From Nitrospira sp. ST-bin4 (GTDB lineage: Bacteria; Nitrospirota; Nitrospiria; Nitrospirales; Nitrospiraceae): DNA of 38,786 bases. The notes beneath the pieces were generated by a model. It worked only from the letters and a program-made list of their open reading frames with translations, ran no database searches and was not told where the DNA came from. Below are positions 10,040 through 20,600 of the stretch, piece by piece. How positions within the stretch are numbered: position 1 is the stretch's first letter; every line of letters begins with the position of its first letter. The stretch spans positions 1 to 38,786 of the forward strand of contig MSXM01000039.1 in NCBI GenBank assembly GCA_002083565.1, in the 5' to 3' direction. A program made the translations under genes and the position numbers.

Positions 10040-13000
10040 TGTGCCGGACTTATCCAACAAGCCAATAGGGTGATCATGGGAATAGGCATAGCTGTTGCCC
10101 CCTCCCTCCAGTCCAATCGGGTCCGCACTTCCCCACCTCCCCAACCACGGCACATAATATCTCGCTGTGTGATAACTCAACCCCGTCTCCTCATCCCTCT
10201 CCATTCCCGTATATCGATACCGCTTTGATGTGCCGCGCACGGCACGGTTCACGAGGTGATAAGCCGTGGTGCCGTAGGGATGGAACTCTTCACAGCCGAC
10301 GATCTGTGCCGTTTCATCCAGCTCCAGCGCGACGGAGCCGAGATGATTGCCGTACTGGTAGCGCATCAGCACACCGGTGCCGAGTGTGTCGTTGTCGGTC
10401 GTGATGACATCATCAACGAGCAGGATCCGTTGGTCATCGACGAAAAGATGCTGCGTTTCAATTTCTTCGGCGAGGGAGCCGTCCGGCGCATGGCGACGGT
10501 AGAGTTCCATGCCACCGAGGTAGAGCCGTTCTTCAACTGCGCCCGTCAGGCGCTCAATGCGTTTACGCGTGCGCTGTTTGCCGATGTCATAGGCATACCA
10601 GGCTCGCCCTCCGCCGCCCAGGTCCATCTCTTCGATCATGTCGCGCCAATCCCACCTGATGCGTAAGGACGTGGGCACATTAGCCAGATTAAACATAGAG
10701 CCATGAGAGTCGTAGCCATATCGCACTGCTTCGCGGTCGTCGCTGCCGGTCCAGGTGCGCAGCAAACAATTGCTGGCCATGGCCGTCTCATAGTGCCTGG
10801 TCCAACTCCCGCCTCCGGCTCCATGCTGCATAGTGATGAAGTTCCCGACCACGTCATACTCGTATCGTTGACGGTAATTGCGGAGTTCGTGTTCAGCAGG
10901 AAAGTCATCGACCCTTGTTGGATCGGCCATCGAGGCTGGGGAACCCACTAAGCCGGCGCTCTCGCGGCCAGTGGCTTCAATGAGACGATGGATTGCGTCA
11001 TACACGTAGAGACTGCGCGGCTCGACCGCTTGGTTCCGAAAGAACACCGGCGCCCAAGCTTCGTCCTCGATCTCCGTGATATTTCCCGCGGCATCGTACG
11101 TGTAGTGCATTTGCTGAACAACACGGTCGTCGCTCAAGCGCGAACGGAAGCCGGGAAATGGCAAGTCGGTGGCCGGCCTCGTCGTGCGCAACTGCGTGAG
11201 CCGAAACGTGCGTGGATCATAGGCATACCTGGTTTCAGTGCCGTTGCCATGTCGCAATTGCATGCGTTGGCCCTTGGCGTTGTAGGCGATGCCGTGGACC
11301 GCGCGCCAGGTTCTACCTCCAGTCGGGCTCCCATCATTCCATTGGGCACCGATGCTGAAGTCTTCGGCGGCCAATACCCCCCGTTGGTTGTAGAACGGCT
11401 CATAGACAGCGACTTGCTCAGATCTCCGGTGCCAGTTGCCTAACAATGTCATGCGGCCCAAAGCATCATGTCGCGTCTGGCGGGTGAAGCTTTCGGCTTC
11501 AAGCCGCGCCGCTCGATCATCCTCGCTCCCCTGCCAATCAATGAGGCGGCTCGTTGTGTGCCGGGCGAGTCTTCGGCGTTCGTGCTCTACCTGGCCCGCA
11601 AAACTCTTGCGGAGCACTTCCACTCGGCCGCTCGGATCGTCATGCACGACGGCCTGGCCAATGAGGTTCCTGTCGCGCGAGTCTTCGACTGAAGATTCAT
11701 CGCTGTCCCGATATTCAAACCGCTCAACGATGGCAGCCGGGGTCGAGCCCAGCCGCAGCCATTGCTGTAGCGGTCTATGGAGTCTGTCATATTCGGTGTG
11801 GCCCAATCGCGCTTCGAGATGCGGTGCGCCCTCGCTGTCCAATACATCGTTGAGATCCCATGCCAGGAACGGTTGGCCAGCTGCATCGTTCAACGACCAG
11901 CGATTTCCTGCGTCCATACTGTGCTGAAAAAGCAGATTGCCGGCAATGTCATAGGTCGGCACGCTGTCTCGCAGCACTTCGTCCGATGGATCATTGTCCG
12001 GCTTCGGCGGGTGTATGTACTGCATCACCAGGTTGCCACGCGCGTCCCTTACCCAGAGCGGCTTGCCTTCGGCGTCGAGCTTCGTGTGGGTCAGGTGAAA
12101 CTCGTCGTGCCAACCCCAGTCGCCCACGGACCATTCGATCGTGGGCCTGGCGGCTTCATCGGGCGTGCGGTTATGGGCGATTGCGATAACTTTCCGGCCG
12201 AGACTGTCGAGATGTGTCTGGCCCGGCGTATTGGCCGACTTGGCCGCGAGCCAGGCCGCGCGAACATCCGGCGAGACAACCAGGGCTCCATCGATCCCGC
12301 GTGGCAACGGAACCGCCGGATCGGGGCTGCCACGCTCGACATACCAGGCGCTGTCCAGCACCGTGTCGCCGGCATCGAACTGCTTGGTATGCCAGGGCGA
12401 AAACTCCACCTTCGTATAGGTCCCGTCTGGCAGGTCGGTACGCACGACTCGACCAGCTGCATCGTAGAAAAGAATGGGTGTGACGCCTTCCTCGCGCGGC
12501 ATCTCACAGCCGAACCGTTCGCTGAAAAATGCCTCGTACTGCTTAACGGGCTTGCCCTTGTTGTTGAGTACGGCCAGCCCGTTGACAATCCAACGCAATG
12601 GGCCGCCTTCAATTTCTGGCTCCGCCTGTACCTTTTTCATCAGCACATTGCCGGTGCCGTCGGAGCATTCCAACGCCACTTGCAGTGGACTCGTTGCACC
12701 ACCGGGTTGGCTGGCATGCACCTCACGCGCGATAGCACAGGCCATCGCAGGGCGTGTGGCCCAGACAGTGACGGTGCCATCTGCTGAACGTGCTTCGCCG
12801 AAGTGGTAGACAAAGCGGCTGCTTGCGCGACTGAGCCATCGGCGGGCTTGGGCTTCATCCAACACTGACGCGGTGCAGAAGTTCTGAACGTCTGCCGTAC
12901 TCGGATTGCGCAGAGAGGCGTCTGCGCGAAAGGCGCCGAGGTCATCCCCCTCCCAACCATCTGATGCGCTCTTGCCTTTGGCCGCGATGGCGATCACCCG

Positions 13001-16000
13001 ACCCAGAATATCGAGGCTGGCCTCTGTGTGGTTGCCGTTGGCATCCGCCATTTCGACCGATGCCAACACACGATGATCGAACCGTATGACCTCCGTTCGG
13101 TTCCCTCGCGCGTCGGTGACACTTCGCACATAGAGATCGAGTGGATCGTACTCTAAAGTAGTCACGGCGCCGAACGGGTCTGTGAAGCGTTCGGGCAGGA
13201 AGAAGTGTCGGGCCGTATCATCCGCGAATCCGGCGATGCCAGAACGTATCCAGTATTCCCCCGTGTCTGGGTCTCGCTGGTAACCACTCCGCAACGGATC
13301 ATCAAGCAGGCTACGGACGCTGACGCCTGGATGCAGTTCCCAGTCCAGCATGTCCGCCGGCTGACTGGGCAGGCTGGTGGGCGATACGAAGACCGCTGCA
13401 AGCAGATCGCTGGTCAGCGCAAGTTTGTAGTCCTCATACTTGAGGCCGCGTGGACCGTGGCGTCCGCGCGGCAACGGTGACGCAGGCGCATTGATCTCGC
13501 TGGCATCGTCGAAATACAGGGCCCTGACTTGCTCGACCAGACGGCGCTGTGCCGTTTCTCCATCAGCGCTGCGATGATAGGGCAAGAGCGTCACGGCCCT
13601 GGTCATTGCCGTTTCATCCAGAGGGGGATAGTGATCACTGAGTTGCAATACAGCAAAGTCCTCTGGCCGGAAGTAGAAAGGATCGGCCGGTACGATGCCG
13701 GCCACCTCAAAGGAGAGCGATTCGTAGGGCATCCGCAGGCGGTGATGTTTTATGGCGGCATCAATCTCGGCGGTCGCCGGCACCAGGACATCCGACGTGT
13801 AACGGACTTCTGCATAGGCCAGATGCCGCTCATCCTGCACAGCTCTGATGCGGTTCATCGCAGCCTCACCGAGCGCCAGATCTTCAGGCCGCCGTACTCT
13901 TGGGTAGCCGACGGCGATGGTCTGCAGCGGGTGACCCAGCTCATCCACCCGCAACGTCAGGGTATGCGCAATACGCGGATCGGGACGCACGTGCCCGCCT
14001 AGCTCCGGGAGCGGTTGCTCATACTGATAGGTCAGCGCTTCACTTTCTGTAACCAGAAACACCGCATGCCGATTGGAACCACGTGGCTGGAGACGCTGTA
14101 TGCGGCAGTTGTGCGTGGCCGCAGAGTAGATCCGCACGGGGCGCTGTTGTTGCAAAGCGCCTGTCAGAGCATCGACATCGAGTTCGTAGATCTCTTGACG
14201 AAGTGTCATCCCCTTGCAGGCACGCAGGGCCTCTCGCCATTCGTCGGCGTCCAACCCGTCGTCCAACAGTGGTTCAGGCAATGCCCGCTCATGAAACGCG
14301 TCGTCAAACTCGTAGCGAGCCGGGAAGTACTCCCCTTCAAAATGAGTAAGGACACGGCGGCGGTCCATCGCGACACCTGTATGAAACCAGGTGATGGTCT
14401 TAATCGGAGGCTGATAAAGCCGTCGATCCTCTGTGATCCATGGACTGCCGACATTGCCGGCCTCAAAACTACCGTAGTCCTCAACGTCGATCTGCTCGAC
14501 ACGACCGAACCCTCTGAACTCTCGCTCGATGCCGTCATAGTACCCGTGGTGATAACTATAGGTACTGCTGAACGATGTGCCGCGCCACTGATCGCGAGCG
14601 GTGACTTTGCTGACACATTGCACGGGAAACGGCAGACGCGTGATCCAGGTGGTACCTGCTGCCTTGTCGGCCAAGTAGTACAAGGTGGAAGACCGGTACT
14701 CCAGCTCCGTGCTGCCGCCAAGACTGTTCCGGGTTTCAATCAGAAGGTGGGGCTTCCCCCCGCTCATCAAGTCGATGTACCGCACCGGCTGCGCTTGGTC
14801 GGCCGGCAAATGGGAGTTCCAGACGAGGCAGGCGGTACCGCGGCCAAGTAAGTCGGTCGCTTGCACGGCATCGAGATTATGAGTCGCGAGTGGGAATTCG
14901 ATGACCTTCTCGTCGCTCCAATAGTTTCCGGAACGATTGAAGTAGATCTGCACGCCTTGGCGTCCGAGATACAGCATATCGGTTGGTCCGCTGCCGTCGA
15001 TGTCGGCGAGCCGAAGTCGGCGCGGATCAAAGTACTCGTCATAATCCAAACGCGGCGCCTGTCCCATAGACACTTTCGTGCCGAACCGCCCGTAGCCGAG
15101 ATTGGGCCAGTAACACACTTCTCCATTGCGAATTCGCACAAGATCGGTGAGGCCGTCCCCACACATGTCGGCGAGGAACAGCGTGTCGGTCCCGTCATGA
15201 AAGACGAGCCGGATGCTACCGTTGCTCGACGGGGCATGTGTGGTTTCCGCTGCGCCGAACCCCTGCTCGGCTTTGGATGGATACCAGGTAAAGATCTCGT
15301 CTTCCGTGACCAATGCATCGGCATGCCCATCACCGGTAAGATCGACGAAACGCAGGTTGGGATCACCCCAACGGATGCGCGGCAAAGCTGCGAAGGGGAC
15401 GAACGCATTCCAATCTTGGCCTGCCTCACGCTCATAGAGCCCGGGGGTTGGGCCGTCGAATTCCACCACATCAATCTCACCATTGCCGTTGAGATCCATT
15501 AACCGCTGCCCAGACGAGAGCGCCCGGTGCGCCGGCGTCGTGGCCACAACACGGCTTGGTGCGAAATGGCCGTCCCCTAAATTAGCGGCATAGCGCCAGG
15601 CTCCCGCGTCTTCGGCCAAGATCCCGGACAGCCCCTCCCCATCCAAATCAACCCACTGATACCCTGGTCCTTGCGTCCCGACCGGAAGCCCTTCAAGATC
15701 GGCAGCAGCCAGCGATCGCACAGTGGGATCGATCTGCGGCAGGCTGTAGCGAAATTCGAGCGGAGGCGTTTGCCGGCTTTCGAGATGGCCTCCTACGTGG
15801 AGCTCATGTGCCCAGGACTCAATGGCATCAATTTGACTGTAACCTGGCCGATCAGGATCTTCAGGCGTACCGGCATTTCCGTAGCGAAAGCGCATGGATC
15901 CGACGAGTCCGGCTGGTCCCACTTCTGGGGCCTCGGGAAAACGATGAAACATGAGCGCACGTTCAACCAGACGGGAAGTGCGGCGTTCGAATCCGGCCCG

Positions 16001-16951
16001 GTAGTCGGAGAAGGGGTCTGGCCGTGCGCGCCATTCACGATCCGGTTCGGGCCCTGGCGCGACCGGGTCATGGTCGCCAAAGTCGAAGACCAGCTCGAAC
16101 ATCCAGTCGTCAGGCAAGCGCGTAGCAGGGTCTCGGGGATGTAGATTGGGGAAGTACGGCGCCCGATTGCCGTATCGAACACGTTTGAGATATCGCTGGG
16201 CGCTCCGCGCAGCCGATGTACGATGGGTTTCCCACTCTGCCCCTGTGTCACATCCACAATCATCGTCAGGTTGATACTGGAAGAAGATGACATTCCCCTT
16301 ATCGTCGTACGTCTCACAGATCAGCCAACTGAAAATCCGGGAAGGATCAACCGGATCGGCGATGCGGCTCTCGCCTGTTTTCCCATACCACATGGTGACA
16401 TTCTCGCGCGTGATCGAACGCCAGAACACATCGGCTCCATTGATTATGTTCGTCCACCGTTCAATACGGGCGAATAGTCCTTCGACACGAGGCCTGAACA
16501 CATGCACCTGGTACCGCTGTCCATGGAGTCCTTGTTCTTGGGAACTGCCTCGCCATTCTCCGCTTTGCATGGAAAGAACGGGCACCAGATCTTCCGAACC
16601 AGACAGTACAAATACGTCGGACTGATCGCGATCCAGATACTGCGGTAAACCTTTCTCTGTTTTGCGCGCAATCGCGGGCAACGCAAGCGTCCAGCCGAGG
16701 CCAAACGGCCCATTCCCGGCGCCTGAGTCGTAACTCAACGCCAGTTGGGGACCGAAACCGCCACGCCCAGGGCTTGTGCGGATCGGAACCGACAATGACC
16801 CCGTGCCGGTAACCGGATTGGCAGTGAACTTTTCGCCGATTCGTCGGATGGCCCCGCCGCCTTTGGGCAGCGAGATTGCGGGGGGAGCAATTTGGAAAGA
16901 TTTTTCAACTGAGTGTTGTGGGCCGGTCTTGTTTCCGTTGGCTTCTGGCAC
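9266..16951 (-). CDS. Fused TcB-TcC toxin cocoon protein with variable effector C-terminus (TcBC1)
   Basis: This protein is about 2561 aa from the GTG at 16951, or 2578 aa from a TTG at 17002. In TTG numbering: SpvB domain (~35-330, with GGFGPQLALSYDSGAGNGPF); an FG-GAP/VCBS-like propeller (~440-700, with DLDGEG, DLNGNGEIDV and DLTGDGHADA), which docks on TcA; TcB middle domains (~740-1090, with LPFPVQCVSKV and IYSAATHNC); and an RHS/YD-repeat shell (~1300-2320) ending in the core RYTGMERDEETGLSYHTARY. TcB and TcC are separate genes in the classic Photorhabdus loci but are one frame here. The known family role is to encapsulate, autocleave and deliver the C-terminal effector. I prefer the GTG start because GGAG lies 7 nt before it, and because the equivalent GTG is the only usable start in TcBC2. 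The upstream TTG has no evident Shine-Dalgarno. Confidence 0.9.
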   Translation of the reverse strand: MPEANGNKTGPQHSVEKSFQIAPPAISLPKGGGAIRRIGEKFTANPVTGTGSLSVPIRTSPGRGGFGPQLALSYDSGAGNGPFGLGWTLALPAIARKTEKGLPQYLDRDQSDVFVLSGSEDLVPVLSMQSGEWRGSSQEQGLHGQRYQVHVFRPRVEGLFARIERWTNIINGADVFWRSITRENVTMWYGKTGESRIADPVDPSRIFSWLICETYDDKGNVIFFQYQPDDDCGCDTGAEWETHRTSAARSAQRYLKRVRYGNRAPYFPNLHPRDPATRLPDDWMFELVFDFGDHDPVAPGPEPDREWRARPDPFSDYRAGFERRTSRLVERALMFHRFPEAPEVGPAGLVGSMRFRYGNAGTPEDPDRPGYSQIDAIESWAHELHVGGHLESRQTPPLEFRYSLPQIDPTVRSLAAADLEGLPVGTQGPGYQWVDLDGEGLSGILAEDAGAWRYAANLGDGHFAPSRVVATTPAHRALSSGQRLMDLNGNGEIDVVEFDGPTPGLYEREAGQDWNAFVPFAALPRIRWGDPNLRFVDLTGDGHADALVTEDEIFTWYPSKAEQGFGAAETTHAPSSNGSIRLVFHDGTDTLFLADMCGDGLTDLVRIRNGEVCYWPNLGYGRFGTKVSMGQAPRLDYDEYFDPRRLRLADIDGSGPTDMLYLGRQGVQIYFNRSGNYWSDEKVIEFPLATHNLDAVQATDLLGRGTACLVWNSHLPADQAQPVRYIDLMSGGKPHLLIETRNSLGGSTELEYRSSTLYYLADKAAGTTWITRLPFPVQCVSKVTARDQWRGTSFSSTYSYHHGYYDGIEREFRGFGRVEQIDVEDYGSFEAGNVGSPWITEDRRLYQPPIKTITWFHTGVAMDRRRVLTHFEGEYFPARYEFDDAFHERALPEPLLDDGLDADEWREALRACKGMTLRQEIYELDVDALTGALQQQRPVRIYSAATHNCRIQRLQPRGSNRHAVFLVTESEALTYQYEQPLPELGGHVRPDPRIAHTLTLRVDELGHPLQTIAVGYPRVRRPEDLALGEAAMNRIRAVQDERHLAYAEVRYTSDVLVPATAEIDAAIKHHRLRMPYESLSFEVAGIVPADPFYFRPEDFAVLQLSDHYPPLDETAMTRAVTLLPYHRSADGETAQRRLVEQVRALYFDDASEINAPASPLPRGRHGPRGLKYEDYKLALTSDLLAAVFVSPTSLPSQPADMLDWELHPGVSVRSLLDDPLRSGYQRDPDTGEYWIRSGIAGFADDTARHFFLPERFTDPFGAVTTLEYDPLDLYVRSVTDARGNRTEVIRFDHRVLASVEMADANGNHTEASLDILGRVIAIAAKGKSASDGWEGDDLGAFRADASLRNPSTADVQNFCTASVLDEAQARRWLSRASSRFVYHFGEARSADGTVTVWATRPAMACAIAREVHASQPGGATSPLQVALECSDGTGNVLMKKVQAEPEIEGGPLRWIVNGLAVLNNKGKPVKQYEAFFSERFGCEMPREEGVTPILFYDAAGRVVRTDLPDGTYTKVEFSPWHTKQFDAGDTVLDSAWYVERGSPDPAVPLPRGIDGALVVSPDVRAAWLAAKSANTPGQTHLDSLGRKVIAIAHNRTPDEAARPTIEWSVGDWGWHDEFHLTHTKLDAEGKPLWVRDARGNLVMQYIHPPKPDNDPSDEVLRDSVPTYDIAGNLLFQHSMDAGNRWSLNDAAGQPFLAWDLNDVLDSEGAPHLEARLGHTEYDRLHRPLQQWLRLGSTPAAIVERFEYRDSDESSVEDSRDRNLIGQAVVHDDPSGRVEVLRKSFAGQVEHERRRLARHTTSRLIDWQGSEDDRAARLEAESFTRQTRHDALGRMTLLGNWHRRSEQVAVYEPFYNQRGVLAAEDFSIGAQWNDGSPTGGRTWRAVHGIAYNAKGQRMQLRHGNGTETRYAYDPRTFRLTQLRTTRPATDLPFPGFRSRLSDDRVVQQMHYTYDAAGNITEIEDEAWAPVFFRNQAVEPRSLYVYDAIHRLIEATGRESAGLVGSPASMADPTRVDDFPAEHELRNYRQRYEYDVVGNFITMQHGAGGGSWTRHYETAMASNCLLRTWTGSDDREAVRYGYDSHGSMFNLANVPTSLRIRWDWRDMIEEMDLGGGGRAWYAYDIGKQRTRKRIERLTGAVEERLYLGGMELYRRHAPDGSLAEEIETQHLFVDDQRILLVDDVITTDNDTLGTGVLMRYQYGNHLGSVALELDETAQIVGCEEFHPYGTTAYHLVNRAVRGTSKRYRYTGMERDEETGLSYHTARYYVPWLGRWGSADPIGLEGGGNSYAYSHDHPIGLLDKSGTQSTDCEFDMCFSLEEVPEPVPESDFVTIEDNLLVQPVIEDGEITGLLFSDVVSVELPTLEAFLHANEENDQTRAVLTEYWRQHHPRGVSLYSESTVGPFRHAFLRVTTDEGDFVVEIGDAEGIGERTADPRLAYWEPHPEAYMLHEDAITRPADPSADAQFEERLLDLSAYFSQQDETGDYVNLPTYSVLGPNSNGYVRYVIESAGGEVAMDAFLFPANDVTQPYSETPSEREERLRQLRQEAREISENMSILGFPL

Positions 16952-17072
16952 CTCAACACTCCAGGTTAGTTCGATTCGCGAATCGGATGATGGCGGATTC
17001 AAGGTGCCGGGTCAAGATAGAATCATGAACGTGTTCGCGTGGCAATGATTCCATAATTGGGCGAGCCAGAGG

Positions 17073-17134
17073 AACAGAACGTAACGCCATGCGATCGTAT
17101 GCACGGTGAAGTTGTACTGGTCGGTAATTTCGCG
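17073..17134 (-). pseudogene. Relic of a MEMO-like gene 3' end (copy upstream of TcBC1)
   Basis: On the minus strand this reads EITDQYNFTVHT before degenerating. It matches the MEMO-like protein C-terminus ITDQYNSTVTYASMAFF encoded at 37800-37850. Nucleotide similarity (GTGAAGTTGTACTGGTCGGT versus GTGGAGTTGTATTGGTCGGT) ends at 17126-17134. There the intact MEMO gene and the intact cyclophilin gene both carry GATGCCGCG, and cyclophilin sequence takes over. It is too short to be functional. Confidence 0.7.
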
Positions 17135-17342
17135 CCAGGGCAACAGCACCCGCGACTTCAACGACAACGGCTCACAGTTTTTTATCTGCGCGGAAGAGAA
17201 CAGCGGGCTCGACCGCCGCCATGCGGTATTCGGCGAAGTGTTCCGTGGGCTCGATGTCACCGACAAGATCGTAGCCGCCGCGCGCGATCAGGCCGACAAC
17301 CCGCTAGAACCGATTACAATGAAGGTGACGGTGAAGGAATAG
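17135..17342 (+). pseudogene. Truncated cyclophilin gene, 3' fragment
   Basis: Positions 17141-17342 align without gaps to 394-595 of the intact cyclophilin gene, with about 27 differences in 202 nt (about 87% identity by hand count). They include the identical stop and the NGSQFFIC block. The N-terminal 107 residues, including the catalytic FHRI motif, are missing. A short frame starting at 17106 reads through the MEMO relic into this fragment and would give 78 aa, but it lacks the active-site Arg. It is a fusion relic and not a working isomerase. Confidence 0.85.
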
Positions 17343-17691
17343 CCAAAGAGCGGATAGCGTATGGCTGATGGCACGAGATTGGACAACTTGATACTAGGGC
17401 CACAAGCCAAGCGTGATACAAACCACTTCCTCGACTGCTGCGAGCTCATCCTGACTAACCACCTCAATCAATATATTTCCAGTCCTCAGCCATACCCGCT
17501 CTCCATTGCTCTTTGCTGGAAGCTTGGCAGGCAGCGCTCAGCGCTTTGGCATCCGGATGAAGTTTGGCGCGGACCGGGTCACATCTCTGCTGGCGACGGC
17601 GCCGCCTGGTCCGCGTACCTCGTGCTACAGCGGTACCACCGCATGTACGTCCACTCCTGGGAGGCGGATACCTCGGGACTAGCGCTTTTCC
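17343..17691. other. Intergenic stretch without a recognised gene
   Basis: These 349 bp lie between the cyclophilin relic and the end of TcA2. A 116-aa plus-strand frame (17361-17711) overlaps the TcA2 stop and resembles nothing I know. It starts 19 nt after the relic stop, has a mixed composition and no good ribosome site, so I do not call it a gene. No clear terminator, repeat or RNA gene is visible. Confidence 0.5.
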
Positions 17692-20600
17692 TCATGCCTG
17701 CGGCGCACTGAGAGAGTAGACGCACACCACTAGGATGTCCCTCACAGCGTCAGGCTTCAGTCGTCTGTGATTGACACCGTCGACTGCAATGGTCTCCCGC
17801 AAGGCCTGAGGAAGGCTTCCGGTACCCATGTGCTGATCGACGCCTTGGCTGTCTTTCCTCGTTTCGGTCACGCGGATTTCCCATAGGCCGGGACTTTGTG
17901 CCTGCGCGCCGAACGCCGTTGCGGAAGGAAGGTCGCTCAGGGGACTTCCATCCATCACGAGCGTGACGTCACTGCCTAGAGCAACGGTGGTATTCCCGGT
18001 CACTCTTGCCAGATCAAGCACGAGCGGATGGGCGTTGTCGTAGTGCCCGACCAGGTCTTGCTTGAGTTTCAGGTACAGCTGTGCGGACTGGATCGCGATT
18101 GACGAGGTGCGGTGCTGGAATGGGAAGCGGTTGCTCAAATCGAAGCGCAGCCGCTGGTCAATTCCGGCATGTGTTGCATCGGAAGCGGCAGTAAGAATGG
18201 TCGAGTTCAGGAACTGGCTCCACTCCGAAGGGAATTCGTTCTTGAGGCTGAAGGCGCGCACCAGCGGCGTGCGCTGTGCGTCCGTCAGCAGCGCATAGAG
18301 CGCATCTGCTGCGGCTGTTGCGAGGGCGCCGCCACCGTCTCGCGCCGTGTATCTCACCTGCATCACGACATCGGAAATGGTGTCGAGATCGAAGGCGTTG
18401 TTCTCGATCGGCATGTCGATCCGCCAGCGGGAGATGGCGCCCATTCCCTCGAATGGTAGGTAACGCTCGTCGCGAAAATTCAATTCGAACATCCCGCTGT
18501 CGTTCTGAGCGTGACTTGTAGCGATGGACTGAAGTGCCCCGAAGTTGCTGGCAAACCGGGTATCTCCCGCGCGCTCTTCATACGAGGCGGGTTGCGTGTT
18601 CTTAACACGGATCTTGTTGCTCAGGAGGGTCAGCGTGCAATTGATGCTGGTATATGGTCCGACCACACAGGGTATCGTCAGGCTGACGTTCTTGATGCGG
18701 CGCAGATAGTGGCCTGGATAGTCCATGTCGAACAATGTCTCGGGCAACTCGACCTCGCACTGTCCGGTTTCTTTCAGCCGGATCAGCGCGACCGGATCCT
18801 GCAACAGCAGGGAGACCGACTTCGTGATCTCGTATTCGCGCCTGTTGCGATCGAGATAGTCGATTTCCATGCGCCGGAGGTCCAGTTGCAGTCTTTCGCC
18901 CGCGAGCAGGCCCTTCTTCAGACTGTCCCAGTAGCCGAACTGGATGAAGTGCGAATCTGTCAGCCCCAGCTCGAACCGGTAGCAGCGCTCGGCGCGCTTG
19001 GCGACATCGTAGGCGAGCTGGTAGCTCTGGAAGTATACGGCGGAAACCTGGCCGATCATCCAGTCGTACAGCTCCTGATTCGTGTACTTGCTGCGCATGT
19101 ACGAATCGACGTCCTTGGCGTGCTTGATCTGGAGGTCGTGATTTATCAGCTCCGTCTCCGAGATGGCGAGACGGATCTCGGCGGCGGCGATCTGCTTGTC
19201 GATCTGCTTGAGCTCCTGCTCCGCTAAAGCCTCCTGAAGCTTCCACTCGTCCCAGCGTCTCTGGTACCCGGCGGTCGTTCCTGCTATGGATGCGCCGGTA
19301 CCCAACATCGCGGCGGCGACCCCCATCGCCTTGCCGAACGTCTCCATCCCCGTTGCTACATCTCCGGTGTTCTTGGTGGCGACTGCGACGGGGAGAATCC
19401 CAACTGTTCCCGTTGACGCTGTAACAGCAGCTGCATGTCCGGGCGCCGCCGCAAACAACGGGATGAGCTCGAGCGCTTGAGCCACCAGGCTCCCGCTGGA
19501 GAGCGCCAACTGAGCGATTTCCCAGGGATTGAACTGCAGGATGTTCTTGTAATGGTTGTGCCGAATCTCGGTGACCTTCCTGCCTTCATTCAATCCGTCG
19601 AGAGCGGTTCTGGCCTCATCGGCCTGATTCTGCTTGATGACGCGGATCGCGTTCAGCAACTGGACTTCGTGGCTGGATCGGAGCAGCGCGAGGGCCTCCG
19701 AATCGCGCTTCTCGAGCGCCGAAAGCAGCGCAGAGCCCAGAGCCTTTACATCGTTGCAGAGCTCGGCGGCCTTCTGCTGCATGACGCCAAACCGGTACGA
19801 CGGCAGCGGTGCATAGAGATCGCTGAGCACGCTGTTGAGGTCCACTCCGGCCGCGGCAGCTCGTACGAGCAACCCGGGGTCGATCCTGGGCGCGAAAATC
19901 GCAAGCTCGCGCGCGACCCCTTCGATGTTCATGCAGTTCCGTATCTTGAACAGCCGGTCCGCCACCGTGTCCCAGTAGCCGAGCAGCATGTCGTTCTTCG
20001 GCAGACAGAACAGGGCCATGGTGCCGAGCGAACCAGCTCCGGTGGAGGAAGACGACCCGCCTGGCGCCGTCGAAGGAAATAGGTAGTTCTCGATATCCAC
20101 CAGCGGCCCAAGAAGCGCGCCGGTCGGATTCACGGCCAGCGTGTCAAACGTCTGCACGACGGGAACGGCCCGCGACGGGATCTCCTCGGGTCGCTTGCCC
20201 AAGATCTTCGCGGCGAGGAGGTAGAGCTGCGTCGCCTCGTTCACCGACTCCATGGTGTCCTGCCTGAACAACTGGTCACCCCAAGCGATCAAGGTATCGA
20301 TGTACTTCATCACGACGGTTTTCATGAAAGCGATGGGACGCAGGCGCGCGATCACATACGGCTGGAAAGGGTGCTTCTGCCAGGCGCTGAGTTGGGTGGC
20401 GTACGCCGTGGACAAGGCGTGCAGGAAATCGCTCAGCGTCTCCGGGGCCAGGCTGGCTTCGTCAAAGAACGGCTTGAACCGCCAGAAGCGCTCGCGCCCG
20501 CCCGTCTCGCTCGACGTGGGATCGAAGATGTAGTGAAACCACGTCAATGCTTCCTCGAATCGCTGGTTCTCGCTGAGTTTCAACGCGATCAGGAACGGAA

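Noticed and set aside
10039..10300. Classical RHS element encoding a contact-dependent toxin of type VI or YD type
   Set aside because: The RHS core is downstream of SpvB, propeller and TcB middle domains in one protein next to a TcA gene, which fits a Tc cocoon and not a stand-alone RHS toxin. No PAAR domain is present.
11777..12787. 336-aa open frame on the plus strand
   Set aside because: It is wholly antisense to the TcBC1 RHS region, has no recognisable domain and is explained by codon bias of the real gene.
17106..17342. 78-aa cyclophilin-like protein as a working gene
   Set aside because: The start lies in MEMO-tail DNA, and the half of the fold with the catalytic Arg is missing.
17361..17711. 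116-aa plus-strand frame between the cyclophilin relic and TcA2
   Set aside because: It overlaps the TcA2 stop, has no convincing ribosome site and resembles no family. It is kept only as unexplained intergenic DNA.
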